A DNA stretch of 64,000 nt from Hasllibacter sp. MH4015 (GCF_020177575.1 NZ_JAHTBK010000001.1:62001-126000); one strand, 5' to 3'. Counted from the first letter of the stretch, positions 35,188 to 44,663 are shown. Made by a program: numbers and translations. Notes: generated by a model from the letters alone, not told the origin.

Positions 35188-37940
35188 TCGGCGCCTTGGG
35201 ATTTGCCACGCCGCTTCTGTTGCTCGCGTTGATCGCGCTGCCGGTGCTGTGGTGGCTGCTGCGCGCCGTGCCGCCCGCGCCAATCAAGCGGCGGTTCCCG
35301 GGCATCGCCCTGCTTCTGGGCCTGAACGACGACGAGAGCGAGACGGACAAGACGCCGTGGTGGCTGTTGCTCTTGCGCATTGCGGCGGTGGCGGCGGCGA
35401 TCATCGGCTTTGCCGGTCCCGTTCTGAACCCGGCGGAGGAACGTGCGGCCGGTGATGGCCCGCTTCTGATCGTGCTGGACGGATCATGGGCCTCCGCCCG
35501 CGACTGGCAGGCGCGGCTGGATCGGGCGGGGCTGCTTTTGGACGATGCGGGCCGGGCCGGGCGCGAGGTTGCGGTGGTGCAATTGACGGACCTGCCCGCA
35601 GGTGAGCTGTCCCTCCAAGCCGCAAATGCTTGGGCACCCCGTGTGCCATCTTTGACGCCGGAACCTTTTGCGCCGGATATGGCAGCCGCGGCGGAATGGG
35701 CCGCGGCGCTTGAAGGCCCGCTTGAGGTCTTCTGGTTTTCCGACGGGATCGACCACGCGGAACGGGCGGAGCTGGCCAGCGTGTTGGCCGATCTTGGCCC
35801 CTTGTCCGTGTTTCAGGGCGATCGGGACCTGATCGCCCTTGCGCCGCCACGGTTCGAGGATGGCGAAATCCGGGTCGATCTGACGCGGCTTGGCAGTGAC
35901 ACGCCCCGGGAGGTCATGGTCGTGGCCCACGGTCGCGACCCCGCGGGCCTGCCGCGTGATCTGGCGCGGACCCAGGCCAGCTTCGGCCCGGGGGAGATGG
36001 TGGCCACAACCGCCTTCGACCTGCCGCCGGAATTGCGTAACCGGATCACACGGTTCGAATTGGCGACGGAGCGCCATGCGGGTGCCGTGGCCTTGACCGA
36101 CGACGCATTGCAACGCCGCCAGGTGGCCTTGATTTCCGGCGGGGCGGCGGATGAGCAGCAGGCGCTTCTGTCGCCGCTGCATTACCTGCGACAGGCGTTG
36201 GAGCCGACGGCGGACCTGATGGAAGCCGCGCTCAGCGACGTGCTCGTTGCCTCCCCCGATGTGATTATGCTGGCCGATGTGGCCACACTCGCCCCCGACG
36301 AAGAGGCGCAATTGGTCGAATGGGTCGAAAACGGCGGGTTGCTGGTGCGCTTTGCGGGCACGCGGCTGGCCGGATCGGATGTAGCACGGGAGGAAGCGGG
36401 ACCGTTGATGCCGGTGCGCCTGCGAGTCGGTGGCCGCACGGTGGGCGGTGCGATGTCCTGGGGGGAACCCAAGGCGCTTGAGCCGTTCGAGGAAGGTTCG
36501 CCCTTTTTCGGGCTGGCGATCCCCGACGACGTTGAAGTCACGAGCCAGGTGGTTGCGCAGCCCGACCCGACGCTGAGCGAGCGGACAATCGCGAGCCTGA
36601 CCGACGGCACACCACTTGTGACCCGCGCGGCGGTGGGGCAGGGCTCGGTGATCCTGTTCCACGTCACGGCCAACGCGGAATGGTCGACGCTGCCCCTGTC
36701 GGGCCTGTTCGTGCAAATGCTGGAACGGCTGGCGATTTCCACCCGGCCCGTCGCCCCCGACGCCGCAGATCTGGAAGGCACGATCTGGACACCGGAAGAG
36801 GTGCTGGACGGCTTTGGCGTGCTGCGCGATGCGGGTACACGGCCCGGTGTGGAAGGGGAGGACCTGGCGGATGCGCCCCTGTCCGCCGACCTGCTGCCGG
36901 GGCTCTATGCTGGCGAGGATCGCCGCCTTGCGCGCAATGTCATCGCGCCCGACACCGCCCTTGTCGCGGCCAGCTGGGGTGCGGATGTCCCGGTGGAGGG
37001 GATGTCGGTCGTCCTGCCCACGGACCTGATGGCCGCGTTCTTGACGGCTGCCTTAATCCTTCTTCTGGTGGATGCCATCGCGGCCCTTTGGCTCGCCGGT
37101 CGCCTTTCGGGCCTGACCCGCGCGGCGGTGATCCTGGCCGCACTGTCCTTGCCGCAAACTGCGGACGCGCAACTGACCCCGGACGAGGAACTGGCGCTCC
37201 TGGCGACGTCTGAGGCGACGCTGGCCTATATCCTGACCGGCGACGCGGAGGTGGACGAGACGTCCCGCGCCGGATTGCAGGGCCTGTCGAACACGCTTTA
37301 CCAACGCACCTCCGTCGAACCCGCGCCGCCCATCGGCGTGACGCTGGAGACGGATGAACTGGCGTTTTTCCCGATGATCTACTGGCCGATCACACCCGAT
37401 CAGCCGATCCCGTCCGCCGCGGCCTATCGTCGGTTGAACGATTACCTGCGCGGCGGCGGCATGATCGTCTTCGACACCCGCGACGCCCATGTCGGCAGGT
37501 TCGGCTCCGGCACGCCGGAGGGGCGGCGGCTACAGGTGATCGCGGCGCCGCTCGATATTCCGCCGCTGGAGCCGATCCCCGAGGATCACGTCCTGACCCG
37601 CACCTTCTACCTGTTGCAGGATTTTCCGGGCCGTCACATCAGCCCCGATGTCTGGGTGGAGGCCGCGCCCATAGATGCCGAACAGATCGAAGGGATGCCG
37701 TTCCGAAACCTCAATGACGGGGTCACGCCGGTGCTGATTGGCGGCAACGATTGGGCCGCCGCATGGGCGCAGGATGAAACCGGTCGGCCGCTTTTCCCGG
37801 TCGGGCGCGGGTCCACGGGCGACCGGCAGCGGGAGATCGCGCTGCGCTTCGGTGTGAACCTTGTGATGCACGTGCTGAGCGGGAATTACAAAAGCGACCA
37901 GGTCCATGTGCCTGCCTTGCTGGATCGGTTGGGGCAATAG
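35184..37940 (+). CDS. BatA-N-terminal / DUF4159 membrane protein
   Basis: 918 residues. The N-terminus has two helices (GFATPLLLLALIALPVLWWL and a second near 62-80) of the aerotolerance-regulator (BatA) type. A large periplasmic or cytosolic region with VWA-like segments follows (LLIVLDGSWAS), a membrane helix lies near 620-640, and DUF4159 forms the C-terminus (LAFFPMIYWPI, FDTRDAHVG). ATGA overlap with the DUF58 gene. It is the usual third member of MoxR-DUF58-DUF4159 clusters in alphaproteobacteria. Confidence 0.85.
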   Translation: MIGALGFATPLLLLALIALPVLWWLLRAVPPAPIKRRFPGIALLLGLNDDESETDKTPWWLLLLRIAAVAAAIIGFAGPVLNPAEERAAGDGPLLIVLDGSWASARDWQARLDRAGLLLDDAGRAGREVAVVQLTDLPAGELSLQAANAWAPRVPSLTPEPFAPDMAAAAEWAAALEGPLEVFWFSDGIDHAERAELASVLADLGPLSVFQGDRDLIALAPPRFEDGEIRVDLTRLGSDTPREVMVVAHGRDPAGLPRDLARTQASFGPGEMVATTAFDLPPELRNRITRFELATERHAGAVALTDDALQRRQVALISGGAADEQQALLSPLHYLRQALEPTADLMEAALSDVLVASPDVIMLADVATLAPDEEAQLVEWVENGGLLVRFAGTRLAGSDVAREEAGPLMPVRLRVGGRTVGGAMSWGEPKALEPFEEGSPFFGLAIPDDVEVTSQVVAQPDPTLSERTIASLTDGTPLVTRAAVGQGSVILFHVTANAEWSTLPLSGLFVQMLERLAISTRPVAPDAADLEGTIWTPEEVLDGFGVLRDAGTRPGVEGEDLADAPLSADLLPGLYAGEDRRLARNVIAPDTALVAASWGADVPVEGMSVVLPTDLMAAFLTAALILLLVDAIAALWLAGRLSGLTRAAVILAALSLPQTADAQLTPDEELALLATSEATLAYILTGDAEVDETSRAGLQGLSNTLYQRTSVEPAPPIGVTLETDELAFFPMIYWPITPDQPIPSAAAYRRLNDYLRGGGMIVFDTRDAHVGRFGSGTPEGRRLQVIAAPLDIPPLEPIPEDHVLTRTFYLLQDFPGRHISPDVWVEAAPIDAEQIEGMPFRNLNDGVTPVLIGGNDWAAAWAQDETGRPLFPVGRGSTGDRQREIALRFGVNLVMHVLSGNYKSDQVHVPALLDRLGQ

Positions 37941-37942
37941 AG

Positions 37943-40012
37943 ATGGCGAACCAGATCCTCTTCGATCCGCATCTGACTTGGCCCGTCATTTACGTGCTGA
38001 GCGCGGCCGTCATGCTGATCGTCGGGCTGTCGATCTGGAGGGGGCTGGCGGGGTGGCCGTTCCGCCTGCTGGCGGGCGCGGCGCTGCTTCTGGCCCTGAT
38101 CAATCCGTCCCTCCAGGCGGAGGAGCGGGAACCGCTCACCGATATCGTGCTGGTCGTGGTCGATGAAAGCGCGAGCCAGCGGATCAGCGACCGACCGGAC
38201 CAGACGGCGGAGGCCCTGACGCTGGTCGAGGCGGAGATCGAGGATCTAGGCATGGAGGCCCGGATCGCGCGGGTCAGCGATGCGGAGGACAATTCCGGCA
38301 CAAGGTTGATGGCGGAGCTTCAGCGCATGATGGCGGAAGAGCCGCGCGCGCGGGTGGCCGGTGCGCTTCTGATCACCGACGGGCGTCTGCACGATCCCGA
38401 ACTGGTCCCCGACATGCCCGCCCCCATTCACGCGCTGATCACGGGGCGCGAGGGCGATTGGGACCGCCGCCTTGTGATCGAGACGGCCCCGGCGTTCGGC
38501 ATCATCGGCGAGGAATTGTTCCTGACCCTCCGGATCGAGGATCAGGGAGCCGTGCCGCCCACCGCGTCGGGCGGACGATCGGATATCGTCATCGCGATCG
38601 ACGGCGGGCCGCCGCAGACCTTTACCGTCCCAGTGGGTGAAAGCCTTGAATTGCCCCTGACCCTGGAACATGCGGGCCAGAACGTGATCCAGTTCACGGT
38701 ACCGGAGGCGCAGGGCGAGTTGACCACGCGTAACAACGCCGCCGTCGTGCAGATCAACGGCATCCGCGACCGCCTGCGCGTGCTTCTGGTGTCGGGGGAG
38801 CCGCATCCGGGGCAGCGCACGTGGCGCAACCTGCTCAAAGCAGACCCGAGCGTCGACCTGGTGCATTTCACCATCCTGCGTCCGCCCGACCGCCAGGATG
38901 GCGTCCCGGTCAGCGAGTTGAGCCTGATCGCCTTCCCGACCCGCGAATTGTTCATGGAGGCGGTCGACGAATTCGACCTGATCATCTTCGACCGTTACCA
39001 GCGGCGTGGCATCCTGCCGATGCTCTACCTCGATAACATCCGGCGGTATGTGGAGGATGGCGGCGCGCTGCTTGTCGCGGCGGGACCGGATTTCGCCGGG
39101 GCATCCTCGCTCTACCGCACACCCTTGGCCGACATCCTTCCCGGTCGCCCCACCGCGCGGGTGATCGAGGAGCCTTACCTGCCGGTCATCTCCGAATTGG
39201 GGCAGCGCCACCCGGTCACGACCGGACTGGAAACCGAACACACGCCCCTGCCGGGCAGCGAAGACCCTTGGGGCCGCTGGTTCCGTCAGATCGAGTTGAC
39301 GGAACAAGGCGGCCAGACCGTGATGCAGGGCGCCAACGGCGCGCCGCTGCTGATGCTGGACCGGGTCGGCGACGGGCGCGTGGCGCTTCTCGCATCGGAC
39401 CACGCATGGCTGTGGGACCGGGGCTTCGAGGGCGGTGGTCCGCAACTGGAGCTTTTGCGCCGTTTGGCCCATTGGATGATGGGAGAGCCGGACCTCGAGG
39501 AAGAGGCGTTGATGGCCGAGGTCGACGGCCAGAGCATCAACATCACGCGCCGCACCCTGTCGGACCGCGCCGGTGCCGTCACGATCACCACGCCCGATGG
39601 CGAACAGATCGAGGTGCCGCTCGAAGAAAGCTCTCCGGGCGCGTTCACCGCACAGATAACGGGCGAGGAGCAGGGCCTTTACCGCCTGTTGGAAGGCGAT
39701 CTGGAGCGGGTCATCGCGCTTGGGCCCGCCGCGCCCCGCGAATTCGAGGTGACGATTGCGGGCGACGAGGCGATTGCACCTATCGCCGCGCAATTCGGGG
39801 GAACGACGGCGCGGATCGAGGATGGTTTGCCGGACCTGCGACGGGTGAGCGAGGGGCGCACGGCCTTCGGACGCGGCTGGATGGGGCTGAGCGCGCGGGA
39901 TGCCTATGTCACGACGGACGTGACGGTCACGCCGCTGGTTTCCGCTTGGTTATTCCTGCTGATTGCCGCGGGCTTGATGCTGGCCGGTTGGTTGCGCGAA
40001 GGACGGCAGTAG
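37943..40012 (+). CDS. Large membrane protein with VWA/glutamine-amidotransferase-like regions
   Basis: 689 residues. Three N-terminal hydrophobic stretches (VIYVLSAAVMLIVGLSIW, FRLLAGAALLLALINP) are followed by a VWA-like strand (IVLVVVDESAS) and a class-I-amidotransferase-like segment (GGALLVAAGPDFAG) lacking an evident catalytic Cys, and one C-terminal helix (WLFLLIAAGLMLAGWL). Two bases after the DUF4159 gene, same operon. Function in the MoxR cluster is unknown. Confidence 0.82.
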   Translation: MANQILFDPHLTWPVIYVLSAAVMLIVGLSIWRGLAGWPFRLLAGAALLLALINPSLQAEEREPLTDIVLVVVDESASQRISDRPDQTAEALTLVEAEIEDLGMEARIARVSDAEDNSGTRLMAELQRMMAEEPRARVAGALLITDGRLHDPELVPDMPAPIHALITGREGDWDRRLVIETAPAFGIIGEELFLTLRIEDQGAVPPTASGGRSDIVIAIDGGPPQTFTVPVGESLELPLTLEHAGQNVIQFTVPEAQGELTTRNNAAVVQINGIRDRLRVLLVSGEPHPGQRTWRNLLKADPSVDLVHFTILRPPDRQDGVPVSELSLIAFPTRELFMEAVDEFDLIIFDRYQRRGILPMLYLDNIRRYVEDGGALLVAAGPDFAGASSLYRTPLADILPGRPTARVIEEPYLPVISELGQRHPVTTGLETEHTPLPGSEDPWGRWFRQIELTEQGGQTVMQGANGAPLLMLDRVGDGRVALLASDHAWLWDRGFEGGGPQLELLRRLAHWMMGEPDLEEEALMAEVDGQSINITRRTLSDRAGAVTITTPDGEQIEVPLEESSPGAFTAQITGEEQGLYRLLEGDLERVIALGPAAPREFEVTIAGDEAIAPIAAQFGGTTARIEDGLPDLRRVSEGRTAFGRGWMGLSARDAYVTTDVTVTPLVSAWLFLLIAAGLMLAGWLREGRQ

Positions 40013-40019
40013 TCGCGCC

Positions 40020-40250
40020 TCAGACGTACAGGAGCCCGTGGCAGGTCGGGCAGCGTGTCGTGCGCCGACCGAGGCACCCGTCGCAGCGGGTGAAAGCGGG
40101 GTGGCCGTTCGAATCGGCGCCCGACATGACCTGACCCGATCCACCGCACAGGCGGCAGGCGGTTTGCCCGGTGCCGTGGCACCTGTGGCACCGGACCTGT
40201 TTCGGCTTCGCGCGGCGCTTGCCAACGTGATGAGGCGTGTAGGTATCCAT
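40020..40250 (-). CDS. Small zinc-finger protein with DnaJ-like CxxC repeats
   Basis: 76 residues. Four CxxC pairs (CHRCHGTG, CRLCGGSG, CDGCLG, CPTCHG) match the zinc centre layout of the DnaJ cysteine-rich domain, without J-domain. The start at 40250 has an SD (CGGAGA); an in-frame ATG at 40289 is less likely. Convergent with the MoxR cluster, stops 8 nt apart. Likely a small zinc-binding chaperone-like or RNA-binding protein; function unknown. Confidence 0.65.
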   Translation of the reverse strand: MDTYTPHHVGKRRAKPKQVRCHRCHGTGQTACRLCGGSGQVMSGADSNGHPAFTRCDGCLGRRTTRCPTCHGLLYV

Positions 40251-40341
40251 ATCGGTCTCCGTGTCGCAGAGCTTCAGGATACAAGTCAAAAGTGGCAGGA
40301 CACGCGCATTTTGATGGCGCTGATGCGGCGGGTCGGGCGGA

Positions 40342-40692
40342 TTATTCCGGCACGTCGACAGGCCAGATGGTCTCCGACCAGCCGTCTATATTGGTTCTCG
40401 TGCGGATGAAAACCTGGGCCGTCCCCTCGGGGATCAGCACCCCGGACGTGGAGCGTGTGAAGGGCTGCTCGTTCACATGGGGATGGGCCAGCGGACGCTC
40501 CCCAACCACGGTGCCATCGGCAAGCTCCACCCGCCAACCGTCGGCGTAATCGTCCCACCCGGTATCCCCGTGGGCAATTGTCACGTCGAACCGGTAACCA
40601 TCCGCGCTTCCGATGATCGCGGTCTCCACCACCTCCGCGTCATCGGCATGGGCGGGCAGGGTGAGCAGGAGGAGGGGGATGAGCATACGCAT
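40342..40692 (-). CDS. Small secreted protein, function unknown
   Basis: 116 residues. A signal peptide (MRMLIPLLLLTLPAHA) precedes DDAEVVETAIIGSADGYRF. The mature part is beta-rich, with GDTGWDDYADGWRVELADGT and GERPLAHPHVNEQPFTRS. I recall similar uncharacterised proteins in other Rhodobacteraceae. A periplasmic beta-sandwich is likely. It follows the DUF6434 gene by 67 nt on the same strand. No clear SD; a second Met is two codons in. Confidence 0.7.
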   Translation of the reverse strand: MRMLIPLLLLTLPAHADDAEVVETAIIGSADGYRFDVTIAHGDTGWDDYADGWRVELADGTVVGERPLAHPHVNEQPFTRSTSGVLIPEGTAQVFIRTRTNIDGWSETIWPVDVPE

Positions 40693-40759
40693 AGGGGATT
40701 TATAGCGGCCAATGCCGGGGCGCGATATCACATGGGCGCGAGCGGGGTGCGGGCGGCGA

Positions 40760-41359
40760 TCAGTCGCCAAGGGACAGGTCCGACGGGTCATAGACGTGCC
40801 GGCCATCGGGGGAGGGGCGCTCGATCTTCCGTGCCCAGATCCGGCGCACTGCGTCCATGTCCAGATCGGGATTATCGGCCAGGATGTCTCGGGTGAACTG
40901 GTTGAATTGGTTATGGGGCCGTATCTGCGTCTGCCAATTCGGATCCTTCTTTCGCGCCTCAAGGACGCGCCAGGCGTCACAGGCATCCGCCAATGTCTTG
41001 CCGGCATTGGCCTTGAGCCAATCCATGAACGCGATGGAGAAGGTGAATTTCTGCCCCAACTGCGCCTTGAAGAAGCGGCGCACGTTTTGAGTATTGCGGT
41101 AGCTGTCGGTCAGCACCGTATCGGGCGTCAACGCCGCGCTGTGCCAATCGAACGCGGAGGTCGGTTTCGCGGGCTTCGCCTTGGGCAGATCACGCTGCCC
41201 GGTATCGAGGAAATGCGCGATACGGTCGAGGATATCGAATTTCGCGCCGGTGGTTCGGAGGCCAAGCGTGCGGGCGTGATCCACCAGTTCCGCCTTGCGC
41301 CAATACCATTGCTTCAGGTCTGCGCCGGTTGTGCAGGTCGCGATGGACGGGCGCGCCAT
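40760..41359 (-). CDS. SAP-motif / DUF6434-domain protein
   Basis: 199 residues. An N-terminal SAP-like helix-loop-helix (WYWRKAELVDHARTLGLRTTGAKFDILDRIAHFL) suggests nucleic-acid binding. The remainder (FDWHSAALTPDTVLTDSYRN, NVRRFFKAQLGQKFTFSIAF) fits DUF6434. Three nt after the CopD/HemJ-like gene, same strand. Function unknown. Confidence 0.75.
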   Translation of the reverse strand: MARPSIATCTTGADLKQWYWRKAELVDHARTLGLRTTGAKFDILDRIAHFLDTGQRDLPKAKPAKPTSAFDWHSAALTPDTVLTDSYRNTQNVRRFFKAQLGQKFTFSIAFMDWLKANAGKTLADACDAWRVLEARKKDPNWQTQIRPHNQFNQFTRDILADNPDLDMDAVRRIWARKIERPSPDGRHVYDPSDLSLGD

Positions 41360-41362
41360 GGA

Positions 41363-41776
41363 TCAGCCCCAAGGTTTGTAGACGACAAGGATCAGAACGC
41401 CGATGGCACCGAGCACGCTGATCTCGTTATAGATCCGCAGCCAACGGTCCGATTGCTCGAAAATGCCTTGGCGGGCCTTCAGGATCAGACGCCCGGTCCA
41501 GCCGTAATGGGCCGCAAGGGCCGCCACGACCGCGATCTTCGCATGGCTCCACGCGGGCCAGCCCCAGAGATGCGCGAGGTAGAGGCCGGACAGAATCGCG
41601 ATGACGCCCAGGCCCAGGGAAAAGCGGTAAATGCGGATCGTGAGGTCACCCGTTGGCCCGAATGCACCGGTCGCAGCCCATTCCCGTTTCCAGAAAATGA
41701 TCGCGCGGGGGGCGGCGAAGATGCCGGTCATCCACCCCAGAACACATAACAGATGCAAGACCTTGACCCATTCCAT
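41363..41776 (-). CDS. CopD/HemJ-like integral membrane protein
   Basis: 137 residues, four transmembrane helices. The start VKVLHLLCVLGWMTGIFAAPR and the conserved His and Arg positions resemble the HemJ/CopD family, where HemJ is a heme-dependent protoporphyrinogen oxidase. The match is partial, so it may be another member of the family. Divergent from glcD. Confidence 0.7.
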   Translation of the reverse strand: MEWVKVLHLLCVLGWMTGIFAAPRAIIFWKREWAATGAFGPTGDLTIRIYRFSLGLGVIAILSGLYLAHLWGWPAWSHAKIAVVAALAAHYGWTGRLILKARQGIFEQSDRWLRIYNEISVLGAIGVLILVVYKPWG

Positions 41777-41842
41777 GGCCCGGTTCTGGGGGCAAAAGGG
41801 CGCGCCTGCAAGTTGCGACGGAAGATGCGAATGACAAAACCT

Positions 41843-41880
41843 TTGCTTGATGGCGTGATTGGTTATATATTTTTACCAAT
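41843..41880 (+). promoter_or_regulatory. glcD promoter with ATTGGT-N11-ACCAAT operator
   Basis: -35 TTGCTT (41843-41848), 17 nt, -10 TATATT (41866-41871). An inverted repeat ATTGGT (41858-41863) / ACCAAT (41875-41880) straddles the -10. The TTGGT/ACCAA arms recall GntR-family (GlcC/FadR/LldR) operators that control glycolate or lactate oxidation; no such regulator is in the window. Confidence 0.6.
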
Positions 41881-41904
41881 TCCACGATTTGCGGAGGATC
41901 ACCC

Positions 41905-43350
41905 ATGGAAATGCCAAAGCCCGATGCAAGCGTTCTGGCACGGAAAGCCCGGATCGTGGAGCTCCTGACCAAGGTGCTGCCTTCCTCCGCCGTGATCCAC
42001 GACGAGACGGAGACGCGCGCCTACGAATGCGACGCGCTGACCGCCTATAAATGCCCGCCGCTTGCGGTGGTGCTGCCCTCGTCCACCGAAGAAGTGGCGG
42101 AGATCCTCAAGATCTGCCACGCGCAGGGCGTTCCGGTCGTGCCGCGCGGGGCGGGAACGTCGCTGGCGGGCGGGGCCTTGCCCACGGCGGACAGCGTGAT
42201 CCTTGGGGTGGCCCGGCTGAACCGCGTTTTGGAGACAGATTACGAAAACCGCATCATCCGGGTACAGACCGGGCGCACGAACCTGAGCGTGACCGGCGCG
42301 GTGGAGGCGGAGGACTTCTTCTACGCACCCGACCCGTCCAGCCAGCTGGCCTGCGCCATCGCCGGCAATATCGCGATGAATTCCGGCGGCGCCCACTGCC
42401 TGAAGTACGGTGTGACCACGAACAACCTTCTAGGCGTTACGATGGTGACGATGGAAGGCGAGGTGATCGAGATCGGTGGCGCACATCTGGACAGCGGCGG
42501 CTACGATCTTCTGGGCCTGATCTGCGGCAGCGAAGGCCAGTTGGGCGTGGTGACAGAGGCGACCCTGCGCATCTTGCGAAAGCCCGAGGGCGCGCGGCCC
42601 GTCCTGATCGGGTTCGACAGCAACGAGGTCGCGGGGGCCTGCGTGTCGGACATCATCAAAGCCGGTGTCCTGCCCGTTGCGATCGAGTTCATGGACCGCC
42701 CGATCCTTGAGATCACGGAGCGCCACGCGAAGGCCGGCTATCCCGACTGCGAAGCGTTGCTCATCGTGGAGGTCGAAGGCTCCGAAGGGGAGATCGACGC
42801 GCAACTTGGCCTCATCAAGCAGATCGCACGGTCCCACAACCCGGTCGAACTGCGCGAGGCGGAAACCGCGGAGGAGGCCGGGCGCATCTGGCTGGGACGC
42901 AAAAGCGCCTTCGGCGCGGTCGGTCAGGTGGCCGATTACATGTGCCTGGACGGCACGATCCCGGTGAGCGAATTGCCGAGGGTCCTGAAGGGGATCGAAG
43001 AGATCGCAGACAAATACGGGCTGAAGGTCGGCAACGTCTTTCATGCCGGCGACGGGAACATGCATCCGCTGATCATGTTCGATGCCAACAAGCCGGGCGA
43101 CCTGGAACTGTGCGAGCAATGCGGCGCGGATATCCTGCGGCTCTGCGTGGAGGTGGGCGGCTGCCTGACCGGAGAGCACGGGGTGGGCGTGGAGAAACGC
43201 GACCTCATGGGCGCGCAGTTTACCGAGGCCGACATGGAAGTGCAGATGAAGGTCAAGGATGTCTTCGACCCGGCGTGGTTGCTGAACCCGGCCAAGGTGT
43301 TCCCCCTGGCGGCCTCCGCCCGTCGCCGCGAGAAGGATTTCGCTGCTTGA
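41905..43350 (+). CDS. glcD: Glycolate oxidase FAD subunit GlcD
   Basis: 481 residues. FAD-binding (PCMH-type) domain with VVPRGAGTSLAGGALPTADS and AIAGNIAMNSGGAHCLKYGV, then the C-terminal oxidase domain (GNVFHAGDGNMHPLIMFD, TGEHGVGVEKRDLM). It oxidises glycolate (possibly also D-lactate) to glyoxylate, passing electrons through GlcF to quinone. First gene of the glc operon. Confidence 0.93.
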   Translation: MEMPKPDASVLARKARIVELLTKVLPSSAVIHDETETRAYECDALTAYKCPPLAVVLPSSTEEVAEILKICHAQGVPVVPRGAGTSLAGGALPTADSVILGVARLNRVLETDYENRIIRVQTGRTNLSVTGAVEAEDFFYAPDPSSQLACAIAGNIAMNSGGAHCLKYGVTTNNLLGVTMVTMEGEVIEIGGAHLDSGGYDLLGLICGSEGQLGVVTEATLRILRKPEGARPVLIGFDSNEVAGACVSDIIKAGVLPVAIEFMDRPILEITERHAKAGYPDCEALLIVEVEGSEGEIDAQLGLIKQIARSHNPVELREAETAEEAGRIWLGRKSAFGAVGQVADYMCLDGTIPVSELPRVLKGIEEIADKYGLKVGNVFHAGDGNMHPLIMFDANKPGDLELCEQCGADILRLCVEVGGCLTGEHGVGVEKRDLMGAQFTEADMEVQMKVKDVFDPAWLLNPAKVFPLAASARRREKDFAA

Positions 43351-43363
43351 CGGCACCGACCGA

Positions 43364-43412
43364 CCGGGGTTCCACCCCGGACCCCGCAAAGGGGGGCTGT
43401 CTGCCCCCCTTT
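43364..43412 (+). repeat. Pair of strong hairpins between glcD and glcE
   Basis: CCGGGGT-tcc-ACCCCGG (43364-43380) and AAAGGGGGGC-N5-GCCCCCCTTT (43388-43412). The second resembles a bidirectional terminator (A-run and T-run of three). It is followed by CCCCCCGAGGATATTTGAGG, a looser relative of the GATGCCTCCGG...TATTT repeat. It may reduce read-through from glcD to glcE. Confidence 0.6.
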
Positions 43413-43456
43413 GATCCCCCCGAGGATATTTGAGGCACATGGAAGGAGCGGGCGCG

Positions 43457-44659
43457 ATGTTGAGCCCTGCGAGTGAGACAGAACTGGCCGAGATGATTGC
43501 CGGGGCCGCAGCACCTTTGCGCATCCGTGGGGGTGGGACGCGATCCATCGGCGCCGCGGGAGCCGGAGAGGTCCTGAGGACCGATGCGCTGTCGGGTGTG
43601 GAGCTCTATGAGCCCGGCGCGCTGACCCTCGTCGTGCGCGCGGGCACGCCGTTGGAGGAGGTTGAGACGCTGTTGGCCGAGGAGGGTCAGATGCTGCCCT
43701 TCGAGCCGCCACGGATGGCCGGGGTTCTGGGGCGGGACGGTGTGTCTACCATCGGAGGCGTGGTTGCCGCCAATGCCTCCGGCCCGCGCCGGTTCCAGGC
43801 CGGGGCCTGCCGGGACGCGCTGATCGGGGTGCGCTTCGTCGATGGTACCGGGTCGGTCCTGAAAAACGGTGGTCGGGTGATGAAAAACGTCACCGGCTAT
43901 GACCTGGTGAAGTTGATGGCCGGGTCGTGGGGGACATTGGGCGTGCTGAGCGAGGTGGCATTCAAGGTCCTTCCGAAGCTCAACGGGGCGACATTGCGCG
44001 TCCACGGGGTGGAGGGCGCGCGCGCCCTGGACGCGATGACGCGGGCTGTGACATCGCCCTTCGATGTCAACGGCGCGGCGCTCGTTCCGGGGGAGGGCGC
44101 GTATCTGCGGGTCGAGGGGTTGGAGACCTCCGTCACCTACCGCATCGGCAAGTTGAAGGATCTGTTGGGGGATCTGGGCGAGATCGAGGTGATTGACGAC
44201 CCGGAGGCCTCCGCCGCCCTGTGGCGCGACCTGCGGGACGTGGCGCGGTTCGCGGACGGAACGGCGGCGCTGTGGCGGATATCCATGAAAGCGTCGGACA
44301 TGGTGGCAACCTTCCTGTCCGGTCCCTTGCGGGAGGTCGCGTTCGACTATCAGCTGGATTGGGCCGGGGGCCTTGCATGGGTGCGCCTGTCCGAAGATGC
44401 CGCGGCGCACGCGGCCACCACGCTGGGGGCGGGCGGGACCGGCGCGGAGGCCGGCATCGTCGCCTTCCACCGGCACCTGCAGAACATGTGCCGCGCGCAG
44501 ACGGGCGGCCACGCCACCCTGTTCCGGGCACCCGACAGCGTCCTGTCACAGGTTGATGTGTTCCAGCCCGAGGCCGCTGGCGTGGCGCGTCTGTCGGCGG
44601 GCTTGCGGGCGAAGTTCGACCCGCGCGGCATCCTGAATCCGGGGCTGATGGGGACATGA
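43457..44659 (+). CDS. glcE: Glycolate oxidase subunit GlcE
   Basis: 400 residues, FAD-binding protein related to but shorter than GlcD. Motifs RIRGGGTRSIG, RDGVSTIGGVVAANASGPRR and KNVTGYDLVKLMAGSWGTLG are typical of GlcE. The ATG at 43457 has an SD (GGAAGGAG); earlier in-frame starts at 43430 (TTG) and 43439 (ATG) lack one. It is part of the GlcDEF membrane-associated enzyme. Confidence 0.92.
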   Translation: MLSPASETELAEMIAGAAAPLRIRGGGTRSIGAAGAGEVLRTDALSGVELYEPGALTLVVRAGTPLEEVETLLAEEGQMLPFEPPRMAGVLGRDGVSTIGGVVAANASGPRRFQAGACRDALIGVRFVDGTGSVLKNGGRVMKNVTGYDLVKLMAGSWGTLGVLSEVAFKVLPKLNGATLRVHGVEGARALDAMTRAVTSPFDVNGAALVPGEGAYLRVEGLETSVTYRIGKLKDLLGDLGEIEVIDDPEASAALWRDLRDVARFADGTAALWRISMKASDMVATFLSGPLREVAFDYQLDWAGGLAWVRLSEDAAAHAATTLGAGGTGAEAGIVAFHRHLQNMCRAQTGGHATLFRAPDSVLSQVDVFQPEAAGVARLSAGLRAKFDPRGILNPGLMGT

Positions 44660-44663
44660 TACG

